Shown here: positions 35,282-45,919 of the stretch, piece by piece
Layout of the letters: every line of letters starts with the position of its first letter
Numbering within the stretch: the first letter of the stretch is position 1
Assembly: GCA_018894105.1 (NCBI GenBank)
Contig: CM032121.1
Location: 7,296,507 to 7,360,506, forward strand
Direction: 5' to 3'
Length of the DNA: 64,000 nt
Source of the DNA: Jacaranda mimosifolia
Taxonomy: Eukaryota; Streptophyta; Magnoliopsida; Lamiales; Bignoniaceae
Position numbers and translations under genes: made by a program
Notes under the pieces: generated by a model
The model's input: only the letters and a program-made list of their open reading frames with translations
What the model was told of the DNA's origin: nothing
Databases searched by the model: none

Positions 35282-37595
35282 ATGGAAAGTAGTAATCCAA
35301 AACCAAAAAGAAAGACTAAGGAGGTGAGTTTTTCTAATCCAGTTGATGAGGAATTAAATTTGTTAGATGACTTGGAGTATGGCTTGAATGATGATGATGA
35401 TTTTATAACTGGAGGTTTAGAGGGTCCTGCCGAAGACTCTTTTATTGATGAGAATGTAGATGAGGAAAAGGAACCTCCAAAAAAAAAAGTTAAAAAAGAA
35501 ATTGCATCTAGGTCACCATGGTGGGAACACTTTATTAAATTTTTTTGTGAAAATGATAAATGCCAAAAGGGAAAATGTAAATATTGTGGAACATGTATTA
35601 GGGCGGATCCTAATTTACATGGAACTAAAGGGCTTGATAGGCATTATCAATCATGTAAGAAGAAACCTCATGAAGTTACAACTAGACAAAAGATTTTGAA
35701 TTACCAACCAATTGGAAAGGGTCAAAAGAGTGGAGGAGTTTTGTGGGAATTTGATCAAGAGAAAATTAGAGATGCATTATGTCATTGGTTTATTGTTGAT
35801 GAGATGCCATTTAGGACAGTTGAGAAAGAGGGGTTTCGACATTTTATGTCAGTTACATGTCCTCAATTTTCTATGCCATCCCGAAGGACTATAACTAGAG
35901 ACATTTTTAAGATGTACATGAATGAAAAATCCAAGTTGAAGTCCTTCATTGCCACACATGCACAAAGGGTTTGCATCACCACTGACACATGGACCTCTCT
36001 TCAAAGAGTGAATTATATGTGTCTTACTGTGCATTTTATTGATAATGATTGGAATTTGGTGAAAAAGATTTTGAATTTTTGTCCTATTTCTGGCCATAAA
36101 AGTGAGGATGTGGGTAAGGATGTTGCTGCATGCTTGAATGATTGGGGTGTTGATAAGATTTTTACTGTCACTGTGGATAATGCTTCATCAAATGATGGTG
36201 CAATTGCTTATATAAAAAAGAAATTTGATGGTCGATCAGATAGTATGATTTTAGGTGGTAAATATATGCACATGAGGTGTATTGCACATATCGTTAATCT
36301 TGTTGTACAAGATGGTTTGAAAGGAAAAGATGAGAGTATGGCTATTACTCGTATTAGAGGGGTTGTTAGGTATATAAGAGCTTCTGCAGCAAGGTACAAA
36401 AAATTCAAGCATTGTGCAAAACTTGAAAAATTGGAAACAAATAAGATGTTGTCACTTGATGTACCTACTAGATGGAACTCTACTTATTTGATGTTAGATG
36501 CCGCTTTGTCTCTTAGAAAGGCCTTTGAAGCATATGAGGACAGTGATCGTGCATTTAATATTGATCTCGATGATGGAGTTCCTTCACATTTTGATTGGGA
36601 AAGGGCAAAATTGTTGTTGAAATTTTTTGGACATTTTTTTCATCTCACTTTGAAAATTTCTGGCTCTTTGTATGTCACATCAAACACCGTATTCAAAGAA
36701 ATAAGTGCAATTGATAGGCTTCTTTCGAGGTGGATGGAGAGTAGTGACATTGAATTGAGGGAGATGGCCAAAAAAATGAAAGAAAAGTATGACAAATATT
36801 AGGGATCAATTACAAAAATCAATAAGATTTTATATTATGCAGTGATCCTTGATCCTACTTTGAAGATGGAGTTCATTGAGTTCACATTTGATAAAATGTA
36901 TTCAAATTTTGGAACATGTGATAGTCCATCTAGTAAGGACATGAAAGAAGCCGTGAAAAATGGATTTGATGATTTATTCAAAGAATATCAAAGAATATAT
37001 GCCCATGTACTTCCAACAAGCCCCAGTTCTAAAACAAGTGGTGAAAGTTCTAGTGCTAGGTACACTTTGAGTGAGGAGGATAAAGGAGCATATGATCTAT
37101 TTGATGAGTTTGACAAGATGAAAAATAAGAAGAAAGGTAAACAAGGGAAGACTGAGTTAGAAAAATATTTGCAAGAAGAGTGTGAAGAGGGTGGATATGG
37201 TTTTGACATATTGAAATGGTGGAAAGTGTCGGCTCATCGATTTCCTATACTTTCTAGGATGGCCCGTGATATATTAGCGGTGCCGGTCTCCACAGTTGCT
37301 TCAGAGGCTGCTTTTAGCACCGGAGGGCGTGTGCTTGATGCATTTAGGAGTTCCTTATCCCCTAAAGTAGCTCAAGCTCTTATTTGTGCCCAAGATTGGT
37401 TTCGCTCGGCTTCGAAACCAATTAATGTGGAGGAAGATTTGTGCGAACTAGAAAATCTTGAGCAAGGTAACTTAACTAATTTGATTCTTTTTATTTTTTA
37501 ATGTTATATTTTTGTATTAATTTCTTTTTAATCTTGTTACTACTTTTGTAGAGCTGACACAAATGGGAGCCGATACATCCATCCTTGATGCATAA
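35282..37595 (+). pseudogene. hAT transposase (BED zinc finger, RICESLEEPER-like), one in-frame stop
   Basis: ATG 35282 opens a frame of 742 codons, counting the internal TAG, if a small intron (37467-37551, GTAACT to TTTTGTAG) is removed; the last exon ends TSILDA then TAA at 37593. Domains in order: acidic Lys-rich N-terminus; BED-type zinc finger (SPWWEHFIKF, CKYC, later H and C) at about 78-130; catalytic core with Asp at codon 235 (TTDTWTS) and 299 (TVDNASSND); hAT C-terminal dimerisation domain (WWKVSAHRFPILSRMARDIL, Glu at codon 675 in ASEAAFSTGGRV). The TAG at 36800-36802 falls where relatives usually have Trp (KYDKYW), fitting a single G-to-A change. No frameshift is seen. BED-hAT proteins excise and insert hAT DNA in the nucleus; this copy should give only a truncated product. 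The intron is inferred from splice signals. Confidence 0.9.
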
Positions 37596-38166
37596 GCATT
37601 TGAGCGGAATGGGGGAACGCATTAGAGATTGTTTGTGAATATTGATGACTTGATATCAATCATCATGTTTATGTGATTTGAATTTTGGATAGTTGAAAGG
37701 ATGTTGACTTTGAAAAGTGGAATGGATGATTTGAATACTTGATGTTAAGAATTTGAATTGCTAAATTGAAAGTTAAATTAATGCCTTGGTGTTGTAATTT
37801 GTAAATTATAATTTGTGTAATGGTTTGAGGAATTTTTTTTTTTTTTTTCCATTTTAGAGTTTAGAATTTGGAGTTGAGCAATTTAAAACTTTGAATATTT
37901 GATTTCTCTCCAATATATATAGCAAATTGTATTTGTCAATTGTAATTCATTTGGAGTTGGAGAGTTGAGTTAATTTCAATTAGTTTTTATGCAACAACAA
38001 ATTTACATTTCAAAATTTATATTATAAAAAATACAATTTATATTACAAAGAAAAAAAAAACGTAAATTTTGGTTCAAAATCTGGACAGATTTCTGTCCAT
38101 GTTTTGATTAATTTGACTAAAATTTACCTTTATTTTTCTGGCCATTTTTGGCCAGAAAAATGAAGT

Positions 38167-38226
38167 TTTTGGCCAAAATTTGGGCTAGATTTTGATCCCA
38201 AAATCTAGCCCAAATTTTGGCCAAAA
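38167..38226. repeat. Perfect 28-bp inverted repeat near the hAT 3' end
   Basis: Arms 38167-38194 and 38199-38226 are perfectly complementary with a 4-nt loop (ATCC). The arm contains TTTTGGCCAAAATTTGGGC. A smaller hairpin with 12-bp arms (TTTTTCTGGCCA) lies just upstream at about 38133-38160. Confidence 0.9.
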
Positions 38227-38539
38227 CCCGGTACCCGGTTTTGGGATCGGGTACCCGGTTTTCGGGTACCCGAAACTAATTCGGGCCGGGATCGGGTAAT
38301 GAAAACAAAATCCCGGATGACCGGGTACCCAACCCGGTCATCCCGAACCCGGTAATCCCGGCCCGATGCCCACCCCTACATGTTATGTCGTTGTGGGGAA
38401 TGTCTTTGTATGGAAATATTTGTTCGTAGAAGATAGCATTTCAAGAGATGAAGACTTGTTTTGTGTGGAGGTCAAGAAATTTATATCCTTTGGCGGCATT
38501 GGGGTAACCGAGGAAGACACAAGGCCGAGATCGGGGCTC

Positions 38540-40665
38540 AAATTTGGTACGATGAGATTTGAGAGTAGAAACATATGCTAAACATCCAAAAACCTTGAGG
38601 TGAGAATAATCCGTTATGGTTTGATACAGAAGCTCGACCTTTATTTTTGAGAAGAAGAGATGGTGTCCTATTGATCAAATATGTAGCTGCTAGTACGCAT
38701 TCATTCCAGAATTTTAGGGGAATATGTGATTGAAAATAAAGTGCTCGAGCAACATTCAATAGATGTTGATGTTTTCATTCGACTATCGAGTTTTGTTGGG
38801 GGGTTTCAATGCAAGTGAGTTGGTGAATGACTCCATGTTTCATGTAAAATTCAGAAAGGTTTAAGTCTTTTGCATTATCATTTCTTACCTTTTTAATTTT
38901 TGCATTGAACTGGGTTTGAACTAAGGTAAAGAATCTAGGAATAACTAGTGAAGCTTCAGATTTATGTGTGAGCATGAAGGTCCATGTGAATCTAGTGCAA
39001 TAATCGACAATGGTTAAAAAAAATTGGTGTACTATGTGTGCGTGTGTATGAAATGGTCCCCAAGTATCTACATGCACAAGGTCAAAAAGATGTAAAGATA
39101 GATGATTATTAGACACAAAGGGAAGTTGTCTTTGTTTTGCCAAGGGGCAAATGCAACAAGGTTTATTAGATCATTTATATCACATTGAAGAGTGGTTGTC
39201 ATAGCAACAATTTTCTGATTTGAGATATGACCTAGTCTATTGTGCCAGGTGTGTGTAATGATTTTGTTAACATGAGTTACATAGTTGTTGAATGCAGTAT
39301 TAACATCAAAAGTGTAGAGGCTATCTTGTTTTTTACTATTGTCAGTCACTTTCAGAGTCTTGGCATCCTGGATCATACACTGGTCATTAAAAAATGTGAT
39401 AGTGAGAGATGGATTAAGAAGAAAATATCTAACAGATAGAAGTTGAATTTTAATATCAGGAACATATAGGACATCATGGAGTATTATATTGGAGCTTAGG
39501 TGAATGTTACCCATGTAGTGGACTTGGATGTATATGTTGTTAGGAAGAATAATTGTGGAGTGTTGTATGGGAATTAATTTGTGAAATAGGTTGTCATTAG
39601 AACATATGTGACGAGAAGCCCCGAAATCAATGGCAGTGGAGGTTGTTTCTGCTTCAATAGGTTTAAAGGTAATTTGAGTGTTGTTGTTGGCATAGGTGGA
39701 TAGAAGGTTGAGAAGTTGATTGTACTGAGCTGCAATTAGGGTTTGGAGAGAGGAGTTCAGTACTTCAATAGGAGTGGATTGAGAAACTTGATTGACAGAA
39801 TTGGATTGGGAAATCTGAGGAGATTGTAGCTTTGACTTGAATTTGAAGCTTGGAGGGTAGCCATGCTGTTGATAACATATCTCCACGGTGTGTCCGAATC
39901 GAGAACAATGAGTGCAGTATGGGTGATCAGTTCTCATGCCTCTGTAATGACCAGAAAACTATTGATTAGTAGTTAGTTTGTTGGTGTGTTTATGAACATG
40001 AGATTTCATAAAAAGGCCACAGGGTTTTGGTTATCATTGTGAGCAATGCTACCAACACTGCACTACATTTCTTCTTGAGAAACAAGAGCGAACACTTTGC
40101 TGATTGGAGGCAGAGGGTCTAAGAGTAAAATCTAGCTATGAAGTTGAGCATAAGATTCATTCAATCCCATCAAAAAAGTAAGAACATATTTACGGTTGTG
40201 ATGATCAATCATATTTTTCACACCTTCGCAGGAGCACTGATTACAAGTGCATATCGGGTGAAAATTACTCCATTCTTGCTAGATTGTTTTGAGCTTTGTG
40301 AAGTACATACCAACATTTGCTTCCTTGAGTGTGAGTGATTAATTCTCGGTGTAACTGATAGAGGCGAGGGCTTGTACTCTGTCGAAACCTATCTTTGAGA
40401 TCTATCCAGATAGCATGGGCAGAGTTGAAATAGATGACACTCGCCGAGATCTCCTTCGACACAGAATTGAGGAGCTATGATATCACGACATTATTGTTTC
40501 TCTTCCAGGAATTGAGCATAACTGGATCATCATCATTCGGTTTCTAGATGGAACCATCGACAAACCCTATTTTATTTTTCACCGAGAGAACTTTCATCAT
40601 CGCTCTACTCCATGAAGTGTAGTTCTCACCAGTCAGTTGCTGTAAGACAGGGCAAGTCTAGGTCC
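38540..40665 (-). pseudogene. Copia B gag and pol, 5' half
   Basis: Minus-strand reading begins with a gag start near 40665 (LQQLTGENYTSWSRAM). It continues with the UBN2 core AHAIWIDLKDRFRQ at 40420-40370, a zinc knuckle (CTHCSRFGHTVEIC) near 39910, a protease site AIDFGASRHIC where DSGA is expected (39620), and the pre-integrase block TWHNRLGHIS (39240). The integrase core follows, with VHVDTWGP, a diverged RNDNAKDL in place of RTDNGxEF, and PQQNSIVE (39090-38775). The integrase tail [17 protein letters not shown] ends near 38600. Stops occur, for example after DGSI in gag. The hAT element then interrupts the frame. Confidence 0.87.
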
Positions 40666-40852
40666 ATCAAAATGTTGGAGATAGAATGGGCTCGTAACAT
40701 TGTCAATGGCAGAATGACTACTTAATGTTGCAGAAAAGGTTGATCGAGGTGCATCTATGATCGGAATGAGAGAAAAAACAAGAAAAAGGCATAAAAGAAG
40801 GAAAGTAATCATAGAGAGGTAGGGGTGGGGTGACCAAGATCTTCTGATACCA

Positions 40853-41109
40853 TGTTCAGACTCATGTCGCCATGGAAGAGATTACAGGAGGCAGGCAAAA
40901 AAGAAAGAAATGCAAACACAGCAATCCAAACTGTAAATGTTTAAAAATGTGATATGTCTCAAACTGTACAGAACGAGTGTATATATATACATGCAGTAGC
41001 CTAGCGGGAGATGAATATGGGGTTGTTGAGCTAACTAACAACCCTAACAACTATGCAAATAGTTACAACAGAAAATAAATATAAAAATATATACAGAACA
41101 ATTGTAATA
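40853..41109 (-). repeat. Copia B 5' LTR, 257 bp
   Basis: On the minus strand it begins TATTACAATTG and ends GAGTCTGAACA. The right flank returns to SAUR coding sequence after the TSD AAAGT. Confidence 0.88.
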
Positions 41110-41243
41110 AAAGTGGATTGTATAAGTGTGAGATTGGGATGGAAAAATATATGAAATTCACATGAATAATCTTGATGATTTTCATCATTATTTGCTAATC
41201 CCACGTGCACTGCCAAGTGCCGACCACCCTTTTTTTTAACTTA

Positions 41244-41624
41244 GAGGGTGTATGGCTAAGCTTATTTTAAACAACTTATAAGCTCCTACATCTAATAAGA
41301 TGTTTTTGGAGCTTATAAGATGTTAGATCTTATTTTTAAAATAAGTTGTTGAAGTGTTTAGATAAAATAAGATTTTGGAGCTTATAAGATGTTAATAATG
41401 GCAATTTTGTAATTGAAATAGTTAAAAATGAAAGAGCTTGTTAAGATCTTAAAAATAAGTTGGGGTCTCCTTACTTTTTTTAAAAGAGCTTATAAGCTCT
41501 TATTTTAGGATCTTATAAGCTCATTTTTTAAAAAAGCTTATTTTAGGATCTTATATCAACTTATAAACTTTTAAACATCTTATAAGATGTTTTGAGGAGT
41601 TTATAAGCTCACCTAAACACCCTC
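41244..41624. mobile_element. Tourist-like (PIF/Harbinger) MITE, 381 bp, in SAUR copy 3
   Basis: Ends GAGGGTGTATGGCTAAGC and the complement of GAGGGTGTTTAGGTGAGC; TSD TTA at 41241-41243 and 41625-41627. The interior repeats CTTATAAGATGTT. By comparison with copy 5 it splits the Lys-rich start of the SAUR ORF. Confidence 0.82.
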
Positions 41625-41750
41625 TTAATCTTCTTTCCTCACATTTGATGTTTGGAGAATATTTAAAAATTTATGTTATTGGGTAGGTTGGTTAATTAAT
41701 TTGTGGTCTGAGATTTCTTCTTGGGTTAATTTGGGTGTATTGGGGCAGGT

Positions 41751-42097
41751 TGTTATTATCCTACATCGGTGAAATAAAAAAATTGTGATTTCTATATATA
41801 GTTTTGGACAATCTTCACTTCTTAAGCTAGCTTTTAAGGCTAAGTTAGGCCCAAGATCTATTTTTTAACATGGTATAAGAGTCACTCATTCCCGATGTTG
41901 GACTACTCAATGTTGTTGGGCCACCCATGTCATATTATTTCATATTCCAAATGTTCATTCATGGGTGTGCGCGGGGTGTGTTAGTGCCCCATATCGGTGA
42001 AATAAATAAGTTATAGTCTTTATATATGATTCTGGACAATTTTCACCTTTTAAATTAGCTTTTGAGGTTGAATTAGACCCAAAGTCTATTCTTTAAA
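41751..42097 (+). mobile_element. TRIM (miniature LTR retrotransposon), 347 bp
   Basis: Two LTRs of 119-120 bp (41751-41870 and 41979-42097), both with the CCYRYATCGGTGAAATAA core and the GGCCCAAGATCTATT-type 3' part. The first LTR ends TTTTTTAACA and is followed at once by TGGTATAAGAGTC, a tRNA-Met primer site. GCGGGGTG precedes the second LTR as a short polypurine tract. The internal region is only 108 bp and non-coding. TSD CAGGT/TAGGT with one mismatch; SAUR copy 5 shows the matching empty site. Confidence 0.88.
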
Positions 42098-42125
42098 TAG
42101 GTACAATAGTAAAATATGAGAGAAT

Positions 42126-42132
42126 ATTTATA
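42126..42132 (-). promoter_or_regulatory. TATA box of dead SAUR copy 3
   Basis: TATAAAT on the minus strand within ATATTTATAGGGGTGAAGC, identical in context to the copy 5 box. The TRIM insertion now separates it from the start of the gene. Confidence 0.6.
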
Positions 42133-42617
42133 GGGGTGAAGCTGGACAAAGATATATACACTTTGGTCAAGGCAAGCATTTCTTGGTAATAGCTAGGTTT
42201 AATGATACACTCCATTTATATAAGTTCTTTTTGGTCGATGTTGGTGGATTCCTAGAATAACCAGTTTTACAATTCTACATCGATTGTGGAGCATCTGCTT
42301 AGTGTCGGGACTTGGATTTGTAGCCACTCAATTGAAAATTATGATTTCTCTTGAGTGAAATTAGAGCAGCTAAAAGAGCGTGTAAAATTATTCTGTTTTA
42401 AATACTCGCCAAATTAATTATTCCGCTAAATAACAAGAATATATACTTAGCAATACATACAAATAATAATTAAAAAAAAAAGAATATATACTTAGCAACA
42501 TGAATCCTCATCGTTCATAAATATAATTGTCAATTAGATGTCACACATTAAAAGCTATATCGTGGACACTGACTTGGCTTTCAGTTCCAGTAACAACAAA
42601 GTGGAAGTCCTTTAGTC
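42133..42617 (-). other. Upstream region of SAUR copy 3
   Basis: Aligns with 62700-63200 upstream of copy 5. It contains the conserved block TGGAGCATCTGCTTAGTG...GGGACTTGGATTTG (about 42285-42321), also present upstream of copies 4 and 5. No gene. Confidence 0.65.
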
Positions 42618-42920
42618 CAGAGGCCGAACCGCCCCCCCCCCCCCCCCCCCCCTCCCCTCAAAATATTAAAATTTCATTTTTTGCATTATAACTTTTATAA
42701 TATTACACTTTTGTCCCCCTCAAAATATTAAAACTATATTAAAAATTTTAAAATATTACACTTTTGTCATCCTCAAATTATAAATTTGCCCCCCATCCTA
42801 TTGAAAATACGCCTTTTACCTCATTGTACTTCTTTGTATATGTATGAAATAAAAAAAAATTATATTTTTGATAATTCAGAATTTCGCCCCCCATAAACCA
42901 AAATTCTGGCTCCGCCCCTA
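42618..42920. mobile_element. hAT-type MITE with a C21 run, 303 bp
   Basis: Ends CAGAGGCCGAACC and the complement of TAGGGGCGGAGCC. The 8-bp flanks CTTTAGTC (42610-42617) and CTTTAATC (42921-42928) form a TSD with one mismatch. It holds a run of 21 C (42632-42652) and repeats of CCCTCAAAATATTAAAA. Non-coding. Confidence 0.7.
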
Positions 42921-43022
42921 CTTTAATCAAAGTATTTGGGGGTACTAGTGCAAAGCTAAAAGAGTCTTCAGGTTTTTTTTTTTATATTTTTAAGAAATTT
43001 TAAAATTTTTTTGTTGTATATA

Positions 43023-43140
43023 TGTTAGATCCCATAACGGTAAAATACATGAATAGTAATGTTTATATATAGTTTTAAACAATCTTCATCTCTTGAACTA
43101 GCTTTTTGGGTGAAGTAGGCCCAAGATCCATTTCTTAACA
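43023..43140 (+). mobile_element. Solo LTR of the TRIM family, 118 bp
   Basis: TGTTAGATCCCATAACGG to CATTTCTTAACA, matching the two TRIM LTRs at 41.75-42.10 kb. The 5-bp TSD ATATA is exact (43018-43022 and 43141-43145), so an intact element probably lost its interior by LTR recombination. Confidence 0.85.
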
Positions 43141-45419
43141 ATATACAGTATTTGGAGATCACTCAAATTAAAAAACAATAGTGTATATGTATATGCATAT
43201 ATATTAAATTAGTTGAATTTAATTCATATTTGATTCAATTATAGTTGTTAAAAATTGTTTCGTTTTGTAATCAAACCAAGTTGGAACAAAATCCAAAGGG
43301 TTCCATTAGAATCTAGTTTGCCTAGAGTCTCAATCGCATATTAATTTGTTTTGTTTTAATTTGATTTGATTTGATTTGTGTGTGTGTGTGTGTGTGTGTT
43401 GCTTTAGAGCAATCACAAATACAAAGCGATGATATGTCTAATTAATTATTTTGCTTTTGAAGTCTAGACTACCCGTAAGTACATAGGAAAAATCTTTTGA
43501 GATGCAATCTAAGGTAATGTTCGGATATGAATTATGTATTTTGGATTATGTATTCTGGAAGAATGAGTTTTGGGAGTGCAGTTGGAGAATGTGAAATTTG
43601 TATTGAGAAATGTGATGTATGTTTGTTTATATTTTGGGAATAGTAAAAAAATTGTTTTAGAAAAATTTGTTATGTTTGTTTATATTTTGGGAAATTTAAT
43701 TTGGTATTTTGGAAGAAATTTTTTTGTATATTTAATTACATTTTAAGAAAACAAAATACAATTTGTAATAAAACATAGCCTACATATTCTTTCCTCTGTA
43801 TGGTCCGTGGCCCATTTTGGATTTCTTGGAACTGAGGTTTTCGAAGTTTTGTCCATGTAACTCTTGGAAGTTTTGAAGTCGTTTTGGCCTTTGTGAGTTT
43901 TTGTGACAGTATCAATGTGCGAAATTACATATTATTTAGAATTGATACTGATAAATCCAAAGGAAATAAATTAATTCCATAAGGACACAATGTTGGATTT
44001 GATTGAGATTAAGACAAAATTTAGAGAATATATATGTTGTAGTTTACTGTTATTAATATTTATTTTTTATTTATACACATACGTATGTTAAAAGTTGTTT
44101 GAATTCAAACTTTTGACCTCTCACATTATGTGAGAGACTTATGCCACTCGACTACACGCCATTCGACATATTAAAGATGTGAGATTGAATGTAATGATAA
44201 TACTTTAGTTTTTTGTTAGTAGTGACAAGCAATTGAAATAGCTTTTCTAGGCTTGGATTCTTTGAACATAACGGCTAAGTCAAAAGCACCGGACTATCCA
44301 CACCTAGAGAAAATTAAAAATTAGTAGCATCTCAAGTAATCTTGATTCTCATCGTTCTCCAATAATTCTCTGACATGTACCACCTAGTATCATAATTATA
44401 TTGGATCAACATCAAATTTTACCCAATTTTTTATCCTAGAAGCAAACACAATTAATTCATAATTTTTTTGTGTTACTATAATAAAAAAAATTAATGGAAA
44501 GTTATTAAGTAAGAAATGTAAAAATTTATCAGTAGTTACATATATTGAGTGAAAAAATTTGTCATTAATTTTACTTATTAATTGTTAATAATTAATAGTT
44601 CTCAAATTATAATTAATTTTTTATGATTAATTAATATTATTTTCTTTTTACGGTGACTTTTGACTCAAATTTAATTAATAAATTTTGGCAAATTTCAAGC
44701 TTATAGCAGGATGTATCATTGGGCTAAAATTTGACCAAGATTCTTCGTTCATATATATATTATTTTGCCGAGTAATTTTTAATTTTAAATACATAAATTT
44801 CACATATAAAATTTAAAGTTGAAAGTTCGGGCCCGACGAACACCCAAACTGCTAATATATATATATATATATACACATATATATGTATGAATCCCTTGGT
44901 GACGCACCCAATATTTTTCCTCAAACTCCACTTTTTTTATAGAAAGTTATTAGATAATTGCAAATTTCACAAGGGGTCATATGCACCTATTCCAGTATTT
45001 GTTTATATATATCACAATAAAATAAATTCATAGAATTGAAATAGACAACATTATTAGCGCGCACTCTAAATCATTTGTAACGTAATGTGTGGAATATCTT
45101 TGATTACACACTCTAACACGATAAATGATTTTCATAAACATAAGTCTAATATTTTTATTGAATGCATATCTTGTTCGTACTCTAATCCTACAATATTAGA
45201 GGAATTTGAACATATAGAGGGACAAAATTAAGAATAGCTTTTCAGCCTAAAATTCCTAAATATTTTCATCTAACAGCTAATGTTTTATTACATTTGTCCC
45301 GTTTACATGTATACTTATTGCATTTATACTCCTAAATTTCAAACCTTATAAAGATATTTTAGAAGAAAATTACTAAAATTTTTGTTCGTATCACCGGTTC
45401 AAAAATCCCCCAATGAAAA
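43141..45419. other. Intergenic segment with repeats
   Basis: No gene supported. It holds a (TG)n tract (43377-43400) and a block at about 43908-43988 (GTATCAATGTGCGAAATTAC onward) that recurs at 45805-45890, next to a SAUR fragment. A SINE-like piece lies at 44095-44165, with AT-rich DNA elsewhere. Confidence 0.5.
44095..44165 (-). mobile_element. tRNA-derived SINE-like fragment
   Basis: On the minus strand: GTAGTCGAGTGGCATAAGTC (A-box-like), a CACATAATGTGAGAGGTC block, then AAGTTTGAATTC (diverged B box). Same family as the copies near 8675, 46740 and 47350. Confidence 0.5.
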
Positions 45420-45728
45420 TATTGGAGCACAACGGAAATAATTTATACACGAGATTTAATTTATCAGGAATCCACAAATCACACTCACAAAGTTGATGAC
45501 AAAATTAATACCCGACATATAAAAAAATAAAACAGACTCAGATTTATGTGGTTCGGCAAATTCCGCCTACCTCCATGAGAGTTTTCTTTCTTCAATAATA
45601 ATAGAATTTTACCAGTACAAGATAACTCTTGAATTTGACACGCCCAAACTCAAGCAAAAAAAAAACATTTCTACAACCACTATCACAACTACCAAAGGGA
45701 AACTTGAAATTACGTAAACACTCTATTC
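45420..45728 (-). mobile_element. Truncated LTR of the copia C family
   Basis: The complement matches the 3' two thirds of the copia C LTRs, ending ...GTGCTCCAATA. Shared stretches include the ATGTGGTTCGGCAAATT region and the CCTCCATGAGAGTTTTC region. The 5' third of the LTR is missing and it abuts a SAUR fragment, so the junction was made by deletion or recombination. Confidence 0.75.
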
Positions 45729-45800
45729 ACCATCGGAGATGAAGAAAATCTTCAATTGAGCACGAGAGCCATTGGTTTGATAGCCATATACTTCATTAGC
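45729..45800 (-). pseudogene. SAUR 3' fragment
   Basis: The minus strand reads NEVYGYQTNG, then in a shifted frame a piece like VEDFLHL, matching the C-terminal third of the SAUR copies. The N-terminal two thirds are absent. The fragment is fused to a truncated LTR on its 3' side. It is followed upstream by a block (45805-45890) duplicated from or into 43908-43988. It may be part of a former extra SAUR locus or a piece of copy 4 moved by rearrangement. Confidence 0.75.
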
Positions 45801-45919
45801 ATGTGATAGTATCAATGTGTGAAGTTACATAGTATTTAGAATTGATTCTGACAAATCCAAAGCAACTAAATTAATTCCATAAGGACACGAATTAGATTGA
45901 GATTAAGACAAAAACTTTA

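Larger units (their letters stand above)
34074..38378 (+). mobile_element. hAT transposon, 4305 bp, nested in copia B
   Basis: The 13-bp terminal inverted repeat TAGGGGTGGGCAT is perfect at both ends, and the 8-bp TSD CATGTTAT is exact (34066-34073 and 38379-38386). Both subterminal regions carry many GGGTACCCG and CCCGGTTT motifs, probable transposase-binding repeats. It encodes a BED-hAT transposase interrupted by one stop codon. Clean ends and little decay make it one of the youngest insertions in the window. Confidence 0.97.
31948..41109 (-). mobile_element. Ty1/copia LTR retrotransposon B, carrying a nested hAT element
   Basis: The 5' LTR is at the right and the 3' LTR at the left. TSD AAAGT is exact (31943-31947 and 41110-41114). 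A tRNA-Met-type primer site (complement of 40841-40852, TGGTATCAGAAG) and a polypurine tract (complement of 32203-32215, GGAGGGGTGGGAG) adjoin the LTRs. Without the 4.3-kb hAT element and its TSD it is about 4.85 kb, the usual copia size. Coding regions are all interrupted. Confidence 0.93.
31805..41644 (-). pseudogene. SAUR copy 3, split by copia B and a MITE
   Basis: The 3' part of the gene lies at 31805-31947 and the 5' part at 41110-41243, with start-proximal bases beyond a MITE up to about 41644. Copia B fills the gap; its 5-bp TSD AAAGT falls inside the LFQxLLDK coding stretch, as alignment with copy 5 shows. The 5' piece still reads VHVGLANNDENHQDYS, and in another frame SIPISHLYNPLF. 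The 3' piece reads YGYQTNGPLMLPCSVED before a frameshift. So there are frameshifts as well as insertions. A Tourist-like MITE (41244-41624) interrupts the first codons. Its TATAAAT (42126-42132) is separated from the gene by a TRIM. The gene is certainly dead. Confidence 0.85.

Noticed and set aside
42130..42330. Possible separate gene upstream of SAUR copy 3
   Set aside because: It aligns with non-coding upstream DNA of SAUR copy 5 and has no open frame.
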